This document shows, in pieces, positions 26,148 through 33,999 of a DNA stretch of 59,146 nucleotides. Origin of the DNA: CAKUFA01 sp963646285. GTDB taxonomy: Bacteria; Bacillota; Clostridia; Christensenellales; Aristaeellaceae. The stretch spans positions 1 through 59,146 of the forward strand of contig CAVIWF010000011.1 of NCBI GenBank assembly GCA_963646285.1, in the 5' to 3' direction. Position 1 is the stretch's first letter. Each line of letters begins with the position of its first letter. Under the pieces are notes generated by a model. It was not told the DNA's origin, did not search any database, and saw nothing but the letters and a program-made list of their open reading frames with translations. The translations under genes and the position numbers were made by a program.

Positions 26148-26884
26148 AGCCCCGGGTTCTTCGTCATTACACCATTGCTTCTAATAAGATTGCCCAGCCC
26201 CTTACCTTGGCAGTGCTGACAGACCTGCACAATGCACCCTTCGAGGATGTTTTGTCTCCCTTGCAGGGAGCAGACGCCATTTTGCTGGTGGGTGATCTGC
26301 TGAACAGGCATCACCGGGGCGCCGCTTATGCCGAGGCTTTTTTGACAGCCATGCCCGGCATTGCGCCCACCTTCTTCTCCAAGGGCAACCATGAGTGGAA
26401 GAGTCAGGACTGGCCTGCTTTCCGCCCCTTGCTGGAGAAGAGTGACGTGACCTTGCTGGATAATCGGTACATCCGCTTTCAAGGCATTGTGCTGGGAGGG
26501 CTCAGCTCAGCGCCTCAGGAGGAGATTCGCACCGGCTGGTTGGAAACCATGGCGCAGGAAAGCGGCTTTCGGCTGCTCATGTGTCATCAGCCAGAATGGT
26601 ATGGCCGGTATGTGAAGCGGTATGCCCCGGATCTGACCCTGTCCGGTCATGCCCACGGCGGACAGATTTGTTTCCGTCAGCAGGGGATTTATGCCCCGGG
26701 ACAGGGGCTGTTCCCCAAGCTGACCCACGGCCTGTATGACGGCGGTCATTTGCTGGTCTCTGCCGGCATGACCAACTCCAGCCACATGCCCCGGTGGGGC
26801 AATCCCTGTGAGATTCTGCTGCTTCACCTCGAAAAGGGAGAAACGCTCTTTCAGGCAAAAGCCGCAGAGTCCATTGGTGAATGA
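26144..26884 (+). CDS. Metallophosphoesterase, YkuE-like, soluble
   Basis: A 246-residue calcineurin-like phosphoesterase with an intact site: TDLH (26-29), GD (50-51), GNHE (81-84), a histidine in CHQP (148) and GHAHGG (168-173). It lacks a membrane anchor, unlike the phosphoesterase at 3.5-4.5 kb. The substrate is unknown; relatives cleave phosphodiesters or phosphomonoesters of envelope precursors. AAGGGAG precedes the ATG, which overlaps the preceding stop. Confidence 0.88.
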   Translation: MKPRVLRHYTIASNKIAQPLTLAVLTDLHNAPFEDVLSPLQGADAILLVGDLLNRHHRGAAYAEAFLTAMPGIAPTFFSKGNHEWKSQDWPAFRPLLEKSDVTLLDNRYIRFQGIVLGGLSSAPQEEIRTGWLETMAQESGFRLLMCHQPEWYGRYVKRYAPDLTLSGHAHGGQICFRQQGIYAPGQGLFPKLTHGLYDGGHLLVSAGMTNSSHMPRWGNPCEILLLHLEKGETLFQAKAAESIGE

Positions 26885-26898
26885 AAAGAGGGAATTCC

Positions 26899-27396
26899 AT
26901 GGCCTGTAATGTGCAAATCCGTGCATATCGGGAAGATGACGTGCCTGCCATGGCTTCCATCTGGAATCAGGTGGTGGAGGACGGCGTTGCCTTTCCTCAA
27001 TTGGAACCCCTGACAATGGAGGATGCCAGTCCCTTCTTCCGCCAGCAAACCTATTGCGCCGTGGCAGAAGATCAGGAAACCGGTCGGGTGCTGGGGCTGT
27101 ACATTCTGCACCCCAATAATGTAGGTCGATGCGGTCATTTGGGCAATGCCAGCTATGCCGTGGACCGTCAGTGCCGTGGGGCGCACATCGGCGAAAAGCT
27201 GGTGCAGGACTGCATCCGTCAGGCAGGTGTCTGCGGATTTCGCATTCTGCAATTCAATGCGGTGGTGGCCAGCAACATCCACGCCCGGCACCTGTATGAG
27301 CGGCTTGGTTTCCATGCCCTCGGCACCATTCCCGGCGGCTTCCTCATGCCGGACGGACACTACGAGGACATCTGCCTGTATTACATCCAGGTTTGA
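26899..27396 (+). CDS. GNAT family N-acetyltransferase
   Basis: A 165-residue GNAT enzyme. Motif A, which binds acetyl-CoA, reads VDRQCRGAHIGEKLVQ near 94-109, and the C-terminal block HARHLYERLGF is typical. The acceptor is unknown. I choose ATG 26899 with GAGGGA upstream instead of ATG 26881, which overlaps the previous stop but lacks a ribosome site. It is the last gene of the 25-27 kb operon. Confidence 0.9.
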   Translation: MACNVQIRAYREDDVPAMASIWNQVVEDGVAFPQLEPLTMEDASPFFRQQTYCAVAEDQETGRVLGLYILHPNNVGRCGHLGNASYAVDRQCRGAHIGEKLVQDCIRQAGVCGFRILQFNAVVASNIHARHLYERLGFHALGTIPGGFLMPDGHYEDICLYYIQV

Positions 27397-27403
27397 TGCG
27401 GCA

Positions 27404-27432
27404 TTGACACTTGCCCCCGGTACAGGTATAAT
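27404..27432 (+). promoter_or_regulatory. Promoter of the cobalamin-riboswitch/btu operon
   Basis: TTGACA (27404-27409), a 17-base spacer and TATAAT (27427-27432), just past the acetyltransferase stop. Confidence 0.9.
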
Positions 27433-27454
27433 AACACCGACAAATGAACAGCCC

Positions 27455-27635
27455 TGCTGATGTGCAGCGATGCACGACGCTTATGCGCCATGGGAACCGG
27501 GTGCGAGTCCCGGACTATCCCAGTAACCGTAAAGCAGACGAGCTGACAGGCATTCCACGGAGAATGCAGCCACTGTCCGTACAGGATGGGAAGGTGTCAG
27601 CCTCGGATGAAGCCAAGTCGGGAGACCTGTCAGCA
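27455..27635 (+). promoter_or_regulatory. Cobalamin (B12) riboswitch
   Basis: Conserved pieces are in order: GGGAACCGGGTGCGAGTCCC, then AGTAACCGTAA, GCCACTG (27569-27575), GGGAAGGTG, and the B12 box AAGTCGGGAGACCTGTC (27615-27631). TGCTGA (27455) and TCAGCA (27630) can close P1. Ligand binding is expected to reduce expression of the downstream importer, probably through the terminator at 27711. Confidence 0.95.
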
Positions 27636-27710
27636 ATGCGGCAAGTGAAGCTTCCTCTGGGGATGGGAAAGCGGCAAAACCACGATTCATGAACCGTCGT
27701 TGTTTGTGTG

Positions 27711-27743
27711 CGCTCTTTTTCCTGATGGAAAAGGAGCGTTTTT
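27711..27743 (+). terminator. Riboswitch-controlled terminator
   Basis: CGCTCTTTTTCC (27711-27722) pairs with GGAAAAGGAGCG (27727-27738) and is followed by TTTTT. It lies between the riboswitch and the substrate-binding protein gene. Confidence 0.85.
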
Positions 27744-27793
27744 CACGCCCTCCGCTGCTTCATTTGTCTAAGTAAAAAGGAGGGTTCCTAATA

Positions 27794-28720
27794 ATGAAGA
27801 AACTGTTCTCTCTCCTACTGGCCATGGTCATGCTGCTGGCCTGCACCGCCGTTAACGCCGACGGCACGGCTGTGGAAGTCACGGACATGACCCAGCGCAC
27901 CGTTACTCTGGATGCGCCTGCCACCCGTGTGGTGGCCATTACCGCCGCCAACGTGGAAGTGCTCTATGCCCTTGGCGCAGGTGAAACCCTGGTAGGCCGC
28001 GGCGAATACTGCGACTATCCCACCGAAGCACTGGATGTGCCTTCCGTCAAGTCCGGCACGGACCTGAACGTGGAAGAGATCCTTGCCCTGGAGCCTGATG
28101 TGGTGCTCATGGACACCATGGGACAGACCACCGAGCAGGTGGAAGCACTGGAAAACGCCGGTGTCAAGGTTGTGATGACCAAGGAAGACGGCATTGAAGG
28201 CGTGTATACCGCCATCGAGCTCATCGGCAAGGTTGTGGGCAAGAATGACGAAGCAGCTGCACTGGTGACTGACATGAAGAACACCTTCGCCGAAGTCACT
28301 GCTGCTGCACAGCATGCGGACTTCGCCGGCAAGACTGTTTATTTCGAAATTTCTCCCCTGCAGTGGGGTCTGTGGACCGGCGGCAACGGCACCTTCATGG
28401 ATGAAATCGGCCAGATGCTGGGGCTGACCAACATCTTCGCCGATGTGGACGGCTGGGCTTCCGTTTCCGAAGAGCAGGTGCTGGAGCGCAACCCTGACTA
28501 CATTGTGACCACCTCTTCCTACTACGGCGAAGGTCCCACCCCCGTGGAAGAAATTGCACAGCGTGCCGGTTGGGAGAATGTGACCGCTGTTGCCAACGGC
28601 GACATTTTCAATGCGGACAGCAATTCCTTCACCCGTCCTGGTCCCCGTCTGGCAGATGCTGCCAAGGCACTGCTGGAGTTCCTGACCAACACCGCAGCAG
28701 AGGAAACCCCTGCTGCCTAA
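27794..28720 (+). CDS. btuF: ABC transporter substrate-binding protein, BtuF-like (cobalamin)
   Basis: A 308-residue class III (FecB/BtuF) binding protein. The signal sequence MKKLFSLLLAMVMLLAC could be lipid-modified at Cys17 or cleaved after VNA. The body has the family blocks TRVVAITAANVEVLYALGAG, NVEEILALEPDVVL, and FTRPGPRLADA near the end. The B12 riboswitch upstream points to cobalamin or a precursor as ligand; siderophore binders share the fold. AAGGAGG precedes the ATG. Confidence 0.9.
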   Translation: MKKLFSLLLAMVMLLACTAVNADGTAVEVTDMTQRTVTLDAPATRVVAITAANVEVLYALGAGETLVGRGEYCDYPTEALDVPSVKSGTDLNVEEILALEPDVVLMDTMGQTTEQVEALENAGVKVVMTKEDGIEGVYTAIELIGKVVGKNDEAAALVTDMKNTFAEVTAAAQHADFAGKTVYFEISPLQWGLWTGGNGTFMDEIGQMLGLTNIFADVDGWASVSEEQVLERNPDYIVTTSSYYGEGPTPVEEIAQRAGWENVTAVANGDIFNADSNSFTRPGPRLADAAKALLEFLTNTAAEETPAA

Positions 28721-28845
28721 AGCCTATCAGCCTGCGGCTTGACCGCTTTGCTGATGCTTTGAGGGGCTGTCTCTCTTTGAGGCAGTCCCTTTTCTTCCAT
28801 CGCTTTGATTTTCCTATTTGATCTTCTCTTTGCCGGAGGTTGCCT

Positions 28846-29856
28846 ATGCGCCGCAAGCCCTTATCCTTTTTGCTGCTGTTTCTCATCACCTTGGGAGTGA
28901 TGATGCTTTCCGTGTGCATCGGCAGCGTCAGCATTCCGCTGGGAGACACCATCCGTATTCTCCTTGGCAGGCAGACAGCCGCCACCACCATGGGCAGCAT
29001 TTTGCTGAAGGTTCGCCTTCCCCGGGTGCTTTGCGTCGCCTTGGAAGGTGCATCCCTGTCCCTGTGCGGTGCAGCCATGCAGGGACTGCTGCGCAACCCT
29101 TTGGCAGACGGTTCCACGTTGGGGGTTTCCTCCGGTGCTTCCTTGGGGGCTGCCACAGCCATTCTGCTGGGATTCTCCCTGCCGGGCTTCAGCGGCAGCG
29201 GCACCATGGTCATGGCCATGATCTTCGCCTTCGCCTCTCTGGTGCTGATTTTGACCTTATCCTGGTGGCTGGATCACAGCATGTCCACCAACAGCATCAT
29301 CCTGATTGGCGTGATTTTTTCCATGTTCGTGACCGCCATCATGAGTCTGCTGATCACCTTTTCAGGAGAAAAACTGCGCACCATCACCTTCTGGACCATG
29401 GGGTCACTGGCTTCCTCTACCTACGAAAATGCGCTGATTCTCCTCCTATTCCTGCTGGCCGGGTGGGCTGTGCTGATCAGCTGTGCCGGTGCGCTGAACG
29501 CCTTTTCCCTCGGGGAGGAGCAGGCGCAGCACTTGGGCGTTCCCGTCAAAGGAGTAAAGCTGACGGTGATGATTACCGTATCCGTGATCATCGGCGTATG
29601 CGTATCCATCGGCGGCGGCATCAGCTTCGTAGGATTGGTAACCCCTCATATCCTGCGGATGCTGCTGGGGCCGGATCATCACACCCTGCTCCCTGCCTCC
29701 ATGTTCGGCGGTGCCATTTTCCTGCTGCTGTGCGACCTGATTGCCAGAACCCTGCTTTCCCCCATTGAGCTGCCCATTGGCGTGGTAACTTCCATGATCG
29801 GTGCGGTGGTTTTTGTGGTCATCTTCGCCCGCACAAGGAAAAGGAGGGAAGCCTGA
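28846..29856 (+). CDS. btuC: ABC transporter permease, BtuC-like (FecCD family)
   Basis: A 336-residue type II importer permease with about ten transmembrane segments. Typical blocks are LRLPRVL (here VRLPRVLCVALEGA), GAAMQGLLRNPLADGSTLGVSSGAS in the middle (about 72-96), and GLVTPHILRMLLGPDH near 265-280. ATG 28846 follows CGGAGG at a good distance, so I prefer it to a TTG two codons upstream. Its stop overlaps the next start (TGATG). Confidence 0.93.
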   Translation: MRRKPLSFLLLFLITLGVMMLSVCIGSVSIPLGDTIRILLGRQTAATTMGSILLKVRLPRVLCVALEGASLSLCGAAMQGLLRNPLADGSTLGVSSGASLGAATAILLGFSLPGFSGSGTMVMAMIFAFASLVLILTLSWWLDHSMSTNSIILIGVIFSMFVTAIMSLLITFSGEKLRTITFWTMGSLASSTYENALILLLFLLAGWAVLISCAGALNAFSLGEEQAQHLGVPVKGVKLTVMITVSVIIGVCVSIGGGISFVGLVTPHILRMLLGPDHHTLLPASMFGGAIFLLLCDLIARTLLSPIELPIGVVTSMIGAVVFVVIFARTRKRREA

Positions 29857-30623
29857 TGCTCACCGCAGAGAATTTGTCCGTTCAGCTTTCTGGCAAGCCC
29901 ATCTTGTCCCATGTGTCTTTTACCCTGGAGGCAGGCCAGTGCCTCATGCTTTGCGGCCCCAATGGAGCAGGCAAGTCCACTCTGGTAAAGGCTATTTCCG
30001 GCACGATCCCCTACGAAGGGAAAATCACCTTACTGGGGAAAGATCTGCGTTCCTGTCGTCCCAGAGAGATTGCGAAACATATCGGGGTGCTGAGCCAATC
30101 CGTGTACCTGTCCGATGCTTTTACCGTTGCACAGGTGGTGGCCATGGGGCGATATGCCCACCGTTCCGGCTTTCTTGCCCCGGAGCCTGCCGATACTGCC
30201 CAGCGGGTGAAGGATGCGCTGGATATGGTGGGGCTGATGGATTTGGGTGACAGAACCATCACCTCCCTTTCCGGGGGCGAACAGCAGCGTGCCCTGCTGG
30301 CTCAGGTGCTCTGTCAGGATCCGGATCTATTGATACTGGACGAGCCTGCCAATCATCTGGATCTGCTGTATCAGAAGCAGCTTTTCGACCTGATGGCACA
30401 ATGGCGCTGCCGACCGGGAAAGGCGGTCATTGCCGTGGTGCATGACTTGAATTTAGCACGGTACGGCGGCACCCATGCCCTGGTGCTGTCAGGCGGTCAG
30501 GTGGCTGCTGCCGGTTCTATTGACCAAGCCCTGCAGCGGGATGTTTTGCAGCAGGTGTGGCATATGGACGTGCGGCAATGGCTGGAAACTCTCCATGATG
30601 CATGGGACAGGGAATCTTCTTAA
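29856..30623 (+). CDS. btuD: ABC transporter ATP-binding protein, BtuD-like
   Basis: A 255-residue ATPase with Walker A GPNGAGKST near 33-41, signature LSGGEQQR near 139, Walker B LLILDEPANHLD and switch VVHDLN. It energises the BtuC-like permease and completes the riboswitch-controlled importer. The start overlaps the btuC stop by one base. Confidence 0.93.
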   Translation: MLTAENLSVQLSGKPILSHVSFTLEAGQCLMLCGPNGAGKSTLVKAISGTIPYEGKITLLGKDLRSCRPREIAKHIGVLSQSVYLSDAFTVAQVVAMGRYAHRSGFLAPEPADTAQRVKDALDMVGLMDLGDRTITSLSGGEQQRALLAQVLCQDPDLLILDEPANHLDLLYQKQLFDLMAQWRCRPGKAVIAVVHDLNLARYGGTHALVLSGGQVAAAGSIDQALQRDVLQQVWHMDVRQWLETLHDAWDRESS

Positions 30624-30628
30624 GATGC

Positions 30629-30657
30629 TTGACAGCCCTTCCTCCATATTTTATAAT
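30629..30657 (+). promoter_or_regulatory. Promoter of nagB
   Basis: TTGACA (30629-30634), a 17-base spacer and TATAAT (30652-30657), immediately after btuD, with a leader of about 90 nt before nagB. Confidence 0.88.
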
Positions 30658-30752
30658 GTGATTGATACAAGTGCTTGCATTTTCTATGCAAAACACGGTA
30701 TGAAAAATAATACGTTATAAGCCCTTTGCAGACAAGTATGGAGGTGTGTTCG

Positions 30753-31478
30753 ATGCAAATCTGTCGTTTCTCCACAGCCGCTCAGGTTGGACAGGCCGCC
30801 GCTGCCCTCATCGCTGCACAGCTGCTGCGCAAGCCGGACAGTGTATTGGGTCTTGCCACCGGATCTTCTCCGATTCCTACCTATCAGGAATTGATCCGCC
30901 TGTATCAGGCCGGGGTGCTTGATTTCTCTCACATGGTTTCTTACAACCTGGATGAGTATGTGGGCATTCCTGTGGATCATGTGTGCAGCTACCACCGCTT
31001 TATGCAGGACAATCTTTTCAGCCACGTTAATGTGCGTCCGGAATGTACCCACGTGCCGGACGGCAACGCCGCTGATTTGACCGCCGCTGCTGCCGCCTAT
31101 GATGCAGCCATCCGTGCTGCCGGGGGCATTGACGTGCAGGTGCTGGGCATTGGCCGGAACGGTCACATCGGCTTTAACGAGCCGGCAGATGCATTCACCT
31201 GCGGCTGCCATGTGGTGAACCTGACGGAAAGCACCATTGAAGCCAACACCCGCTTCTTCGCCTCTTCTGCCGATGTGCCCCGGCAGGCTGTGTCGCTGGG
31301 TGTTGGCGCCATCATGGATGCCCGGCAGGTACTGCTGATTGCCACCGGCAGTGACAAGGCTGACGCTGTAGCCGCCGCTGTGCATGGCGATATTGACCCC
31401 CATACTCCTGCCTCCATCCTGCAGGCTCATCATCAGGCCATTTTCCTGCTGGATGAAGCTGCCGCTGCCAAGCTGTAA
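30753..31478 (+). CDS. nagB: Glucosamine-6-phosphate deaminase
   Basis: A 241-residue enzyme converting glucosamine-6-phosphate to fructose-6-phosphate and ammonia. Signatures are GLATGSSPIPTY near 33-44, YNLDEYVG near 64-71, GIGRNGHIGFNEP near 130-142, and the C-terminal LLIATGSDKA. Length matches the short Gram-positive NagB. ATG 30753 follows GGAGGTG. The phosphohexomutase convergent on the other side of the terminator may also feed amino-sugar metabolism. Confidence 0.95.
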   Translation: MQICRFSTAAQVGQAAAALIAAQLLRKPDSVLGLATGSSPIPTYQELIRLYQAGVLDFSHMVSYNLDEYVGIPVDHVCSYHRFMQDNLFSHVNVRPECTHVPDGNAADLTAAAAAYDAAIRAAGGIDVQVLGIGRNGHIGFNEPADAFTCGCHVVNLTESTIEANTRFFASSADVPRQAVSLGVGAIMDARQVLLIATGSDKADAVAAAVHGDIDPHTPASILQAHHQAIFLLDEAAAAKL

Positions 31479-31492
31479 CAGCCATCGAATAC

Positions 31493-31535
31493 AAAACGGA
31501 CACCTGCATCAATGAGCGCAGGTGTCCGTTTTCTA
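31493..31535. terminator. Bidirectional terminator between nagB and the phosphohexomutase
   Basis: AAAACGGACACCTGC (31493-31507) pairs perfectly with GCAGGTGTCCGTTTT (31518-31532). The A-tract and T-tract make it work on both strands. Confidence 0.92.
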
Positions 31536-31546
31536 TGTACTTTTGC

Positions 31547-33058
31547 TTAGTCTTCCGCAGCCTTTTCCAAAGGGGTCAGGTCAATGCCCTGCACATGCTT
31601 CAGCACGCCCAGCAGGCTCTTCAGCATGATCTTCACGCCCCCGGGAATATCGCTTTCCACATTCAGGGGCAGCACCGGATCATGCACGGAAAGCCGCAGC
31701 AGGAACCAGCCGTTGTCCATGCCCCCGTCCAAGTCAAAGGAAATGCGCACGCCCTCCCGGTTGTCCGGGGCAATGTGCCAGTTTTCCGCCGCATTGGCAT
31801 AGTCCAGCACGTAGGAAATGGCTTCCCGGCCGGTTTCCTGAAAGTCTTCATCGGTAATGGTCAGGCGGATTTCCGCACTTTCCGCGGGCTCCTTCAGGTC
31901 GGCAATCAGGCTGCCCAGGGTCTTTCCTTCCTGCTTCAGCTTCATGGCACGGACAATCAGCACCGTTACCAGATACATGCCATCATCCAGGAAATGATTT
32001 TCCTTCAGTGCAGCATGACCGCTGGTTTCGATGGCCAGAGGACATTCCACGCCTTCCGCATTCAGGCGAATGGCTTCGTCGATGACGTTCCGATAGCCCC
32101 GCTTGTAGCGGTAATGCTCACCGCCCCAATCATTGATGAAGGTTTTCAGCCCGGAGGACGTAACAGAGTCCGTCACAATGGTCTGACCGGGCTTTTCATC
32201 CAGCAAGATGGCGGAAATCAGCGCAATGAGCCGGTTCCGGTTAATCTCCCGGCCGTCCGCATCCACAATGGCGGCACGGTCGCAGTCGGCATCGAAAATC
32301 ACGCCCAGGTCAGCCCCCACCTTCAGCACTGCCTGCCGAAGAGAAGCCATGGCCTCTGCATTTTCCGGGTTGGGGATATGGTTGGGGAAATGGCCGTCCG
32401 GCTCAAGGAACTGGCTGCCCTCCACCCATGCGCCCAGGTTTTCCAGCAGGGTAGCGTAGAACCCGCCTGCGCCGTTGCCTGCATCCACCACCACGTGAAG
32501 CCCCAGCAGGGGCTTGGCCATGTCGGTATTCAATCCCTTGCGGATCCGCTGGCTCAGCTGTTCCATGTAGGTGGGCAGGAAAGCTTTCTCTGTAATGCTG
32601 CCGCTGAAGGCCATGCCTTCAGGCTCCAAGGTGGACGCTGTGGTCAGCAGCTGCGCCACGTCTTTTCCTTCCAGTCCGCCCTCCGGCAGGAAAAACTTCA
32701 GTCCATTCTTATCCCAGGGGTGATGGCTGGCCGTGACCATAATGGCACCGTCCGGCGCAAAGGAAGGGGTAATAATGCTCATATACATGGCCGGGGTGGT
32801 GCACAGGCCGAAATCAATCACCGATGCTCCGGCACGGGAAACCCCTTCCGCCGCAGCCTTCAGCAGGGCAGGGCCGGATATGCGGCTGTCCCGGCCAATG
32901 GCAATGGTAATCTGCGTCACCGGCTTATTCAGCCGCTCCGCCGCAAACCGGGCAAAGGCCATGCCCAGGCACTGGGCCACATGGGGGGTAAGCACCGCAT
33001 CCTCTCCCACGGCCACCCCTCTTACATCTGTTCCGCTTTTCAGTTTCATCCAATCCAC
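31547..33058 (-). CDS. Phosphomannomutase/phosphoglucomutase family protein
   Basis: A 503-residue alpha-D-phosphohexomutase that moves phosphate between C1 and C6 of hexose phosphates. The active-site serine is in VTASHHPWDKNG (S111). The metal loop reads FDADCDRAAIVD near 262 (usually DGDxDR; Ala replaces Gly). The sugar-specificity loop is ETSGH. It probably supplies nucleotide-sugar precursors such as glucose- or mannose-1-phosphate. It lies 14 bases from the DUF2461 gene stop and is likely co-transcribed with it. Confidence 0.92.
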   Translation of the reverse strand: MDWMKLKSGTDVRGVAVGEDAVLTPHVAQCLGMAFARFAAERLNKPVTQITIAIGRDSRISGPALLKAAAEGVSRAGASVIDFGLCTTPAMYMSIITPSFAPDGAIMVTASHHPWDKNGLKFFLPEGGLEGKDVAQLLTTASTLEPEGMAFSGSITEKAFLPTYMEQLSQRIRKGLNTDMAKPLLGLHVVVDAGNGAGGFYATLLENLGAWVEGSQFLEPDGHFPNHIPNPENAEAMASLRQAVLKVGADLGVIFDADCDRAAIVDADGREINRNRLIALISAILLDEKPGQTIVTDSVTSSGLKTFINDWGGEHYRYKRGYRNVIDEAIRLNAEGVECPLAIETSGHAALKENHFLDDGMYLVTVLIVRAMKLKQEGKTLGSLIADLKEPAESAEIRLTITDEDFQETGREAISYVLDYANAAENWHIAPDNREGVRISFDLDGGMDNGWFLLRLSVHDPVLPLNVESDIPGGVKIMLKSLLGVLKHVQGIDLTPLEKAAED

Positions 33059-33072
33059 TGCCGCTCTCCTCC

Positions 33073-33762
33073 TTACCCTTCCTGATTGATATCATCCTGC
33101 AAGCCCCGCATCAGCCGATAAAGGGGCGCCATTGCCTGAAAATCTCCCTGCACCCGTTCCGTGATGGCAGGCTCAAAGGCCCAAGCTACTTCCGGGAACA
33201 CCTTGCCAATATACAATTCCCGTGCTGCATACCAGGGCTTCAGCCCCTCCGGCAGCTTCGGCGGATAGGTGATCCGCTTAAAGGACGTTCCGCTTACCGC
33301 CAGGTGCCTTTCCGGCAGGCTGCATTGATCGATAATGCCTAAAATCTGCTCCGGCCGGGCTTCCATCTTGCGGCGAAGGGCATCCATCACCGGACGGTTC
33401 TCTCCCCAGAAGCCCAAGCCCCATCCAATCCGCCCCGGTCCCAGTTCAAACCAGTAGTTGACCGACTTTTCCCGAGGCTCCCCTGCCCGGCGGAAGAGCA
33501 GCCACAAATGATCCCGATAGGGACTCTTATCCTTGGTAAAGCGGGTATCCCGGTGAATCCGTGCCATGCATTTATAGGGGCGCACTTCCATCTGCGGATC
33601 AATGGCCAGCATGGCAGGGGTCAGCTCTTCAATAAACGCCGAAAAGGGTGCGACCACCTCCTGACGGTATCGCTCCCGATTTTCATCAAAATAAGCTGCG
33701 TTGTTGTGAAAACGAAGATCAAGAAAAAAACGGATGGTCTCCTCCGGAAATCCGGTAAACAT
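33073..33762 (-). CDS. DUF2461 family protein
   Basis: A 229-residue protein of the DUF2461/TIGR02453 family. The N-terminal FLDLRFHNNAAYFDENRERY, the block MARIHRDTRFTKDKSPYRDH and the Tyr/Trp-rich centre are characteristic. Function is unknown; no signal peptide or membrane segment. I use ATG 33762, which has GGGAGG upstream; the longer frame to 33984 runs across both divergent promoters. Confidence 0.92.
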   Translation of the reverse strand: MFTGFPEETIRFFLDLRFHNNAAYFDENRERYRQEVVAPFSAFIEELTPAMLAIDPQMEVRPYKCMARIHRDTRFTKDKSPYRDHLWLLFRRAGEPREKSVNYWFELGPGRIGWGLGFWGENRPVMDALRRKMEARPEQILGIIDQCSLPERHLAVSGTSFKRITYPPKLPEGLKPWYAARELYIGKVFPEVAWAFEPAITERVQGDFQAMAPLYRLMRGLQDDINQEG

Positions 33763-33787
33763 GCGACACCTCCCACGGTTCTCCTTT

Positions 33788-33816
33788 ATTATAGCCTGTT
33801 TCAGAGCGCTTTTCAA
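33788..33816 (-). promoter_or_regulatory. Promoter of the DUF2461-phosphohexomutase unit
   Basis: On the minus strand TTGAAA (33811-33816), a 17-base spacer and TATAAT (33788-33793), 26 bases before the start. Confidence 0.82.
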
Positions 33817-33873
33817 GGGGAATATGCTTCTCTTTTTTGACGTGCAAATTCCTTCGATTCTAATACGGAAATG

Positions 33874-33902
33874 TTGCAAAAGTATGACGCATATGCTATA
33901 AT
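33874..33902 (+). promoter_or_regulatory. Promoter of the glycan export locus
   Basis: TTGCAA (33874-33879), a 17-base spacer and TATAAT (33897-33902), about 98 bases before the permease gene. Confidence 0.75.
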
Positions 33903-33999
33903 GCGTAACGAATCCTAGATGGAATGGGACTGCTATGCCTGTGGGCACATAAGGCGTAATGTTGTCCCATGGTTTAGACGGCAAAGTGAGGTATCGGCC

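Noticed and set aside
27455..27560. tRNA-like segment with GGTGCGAGTCCC
   Set aside because: The T-arm-like piece belongs to the conserved core of the cobalamin riboswitch. No acceptor stem or anticodon arm can be formed around it.
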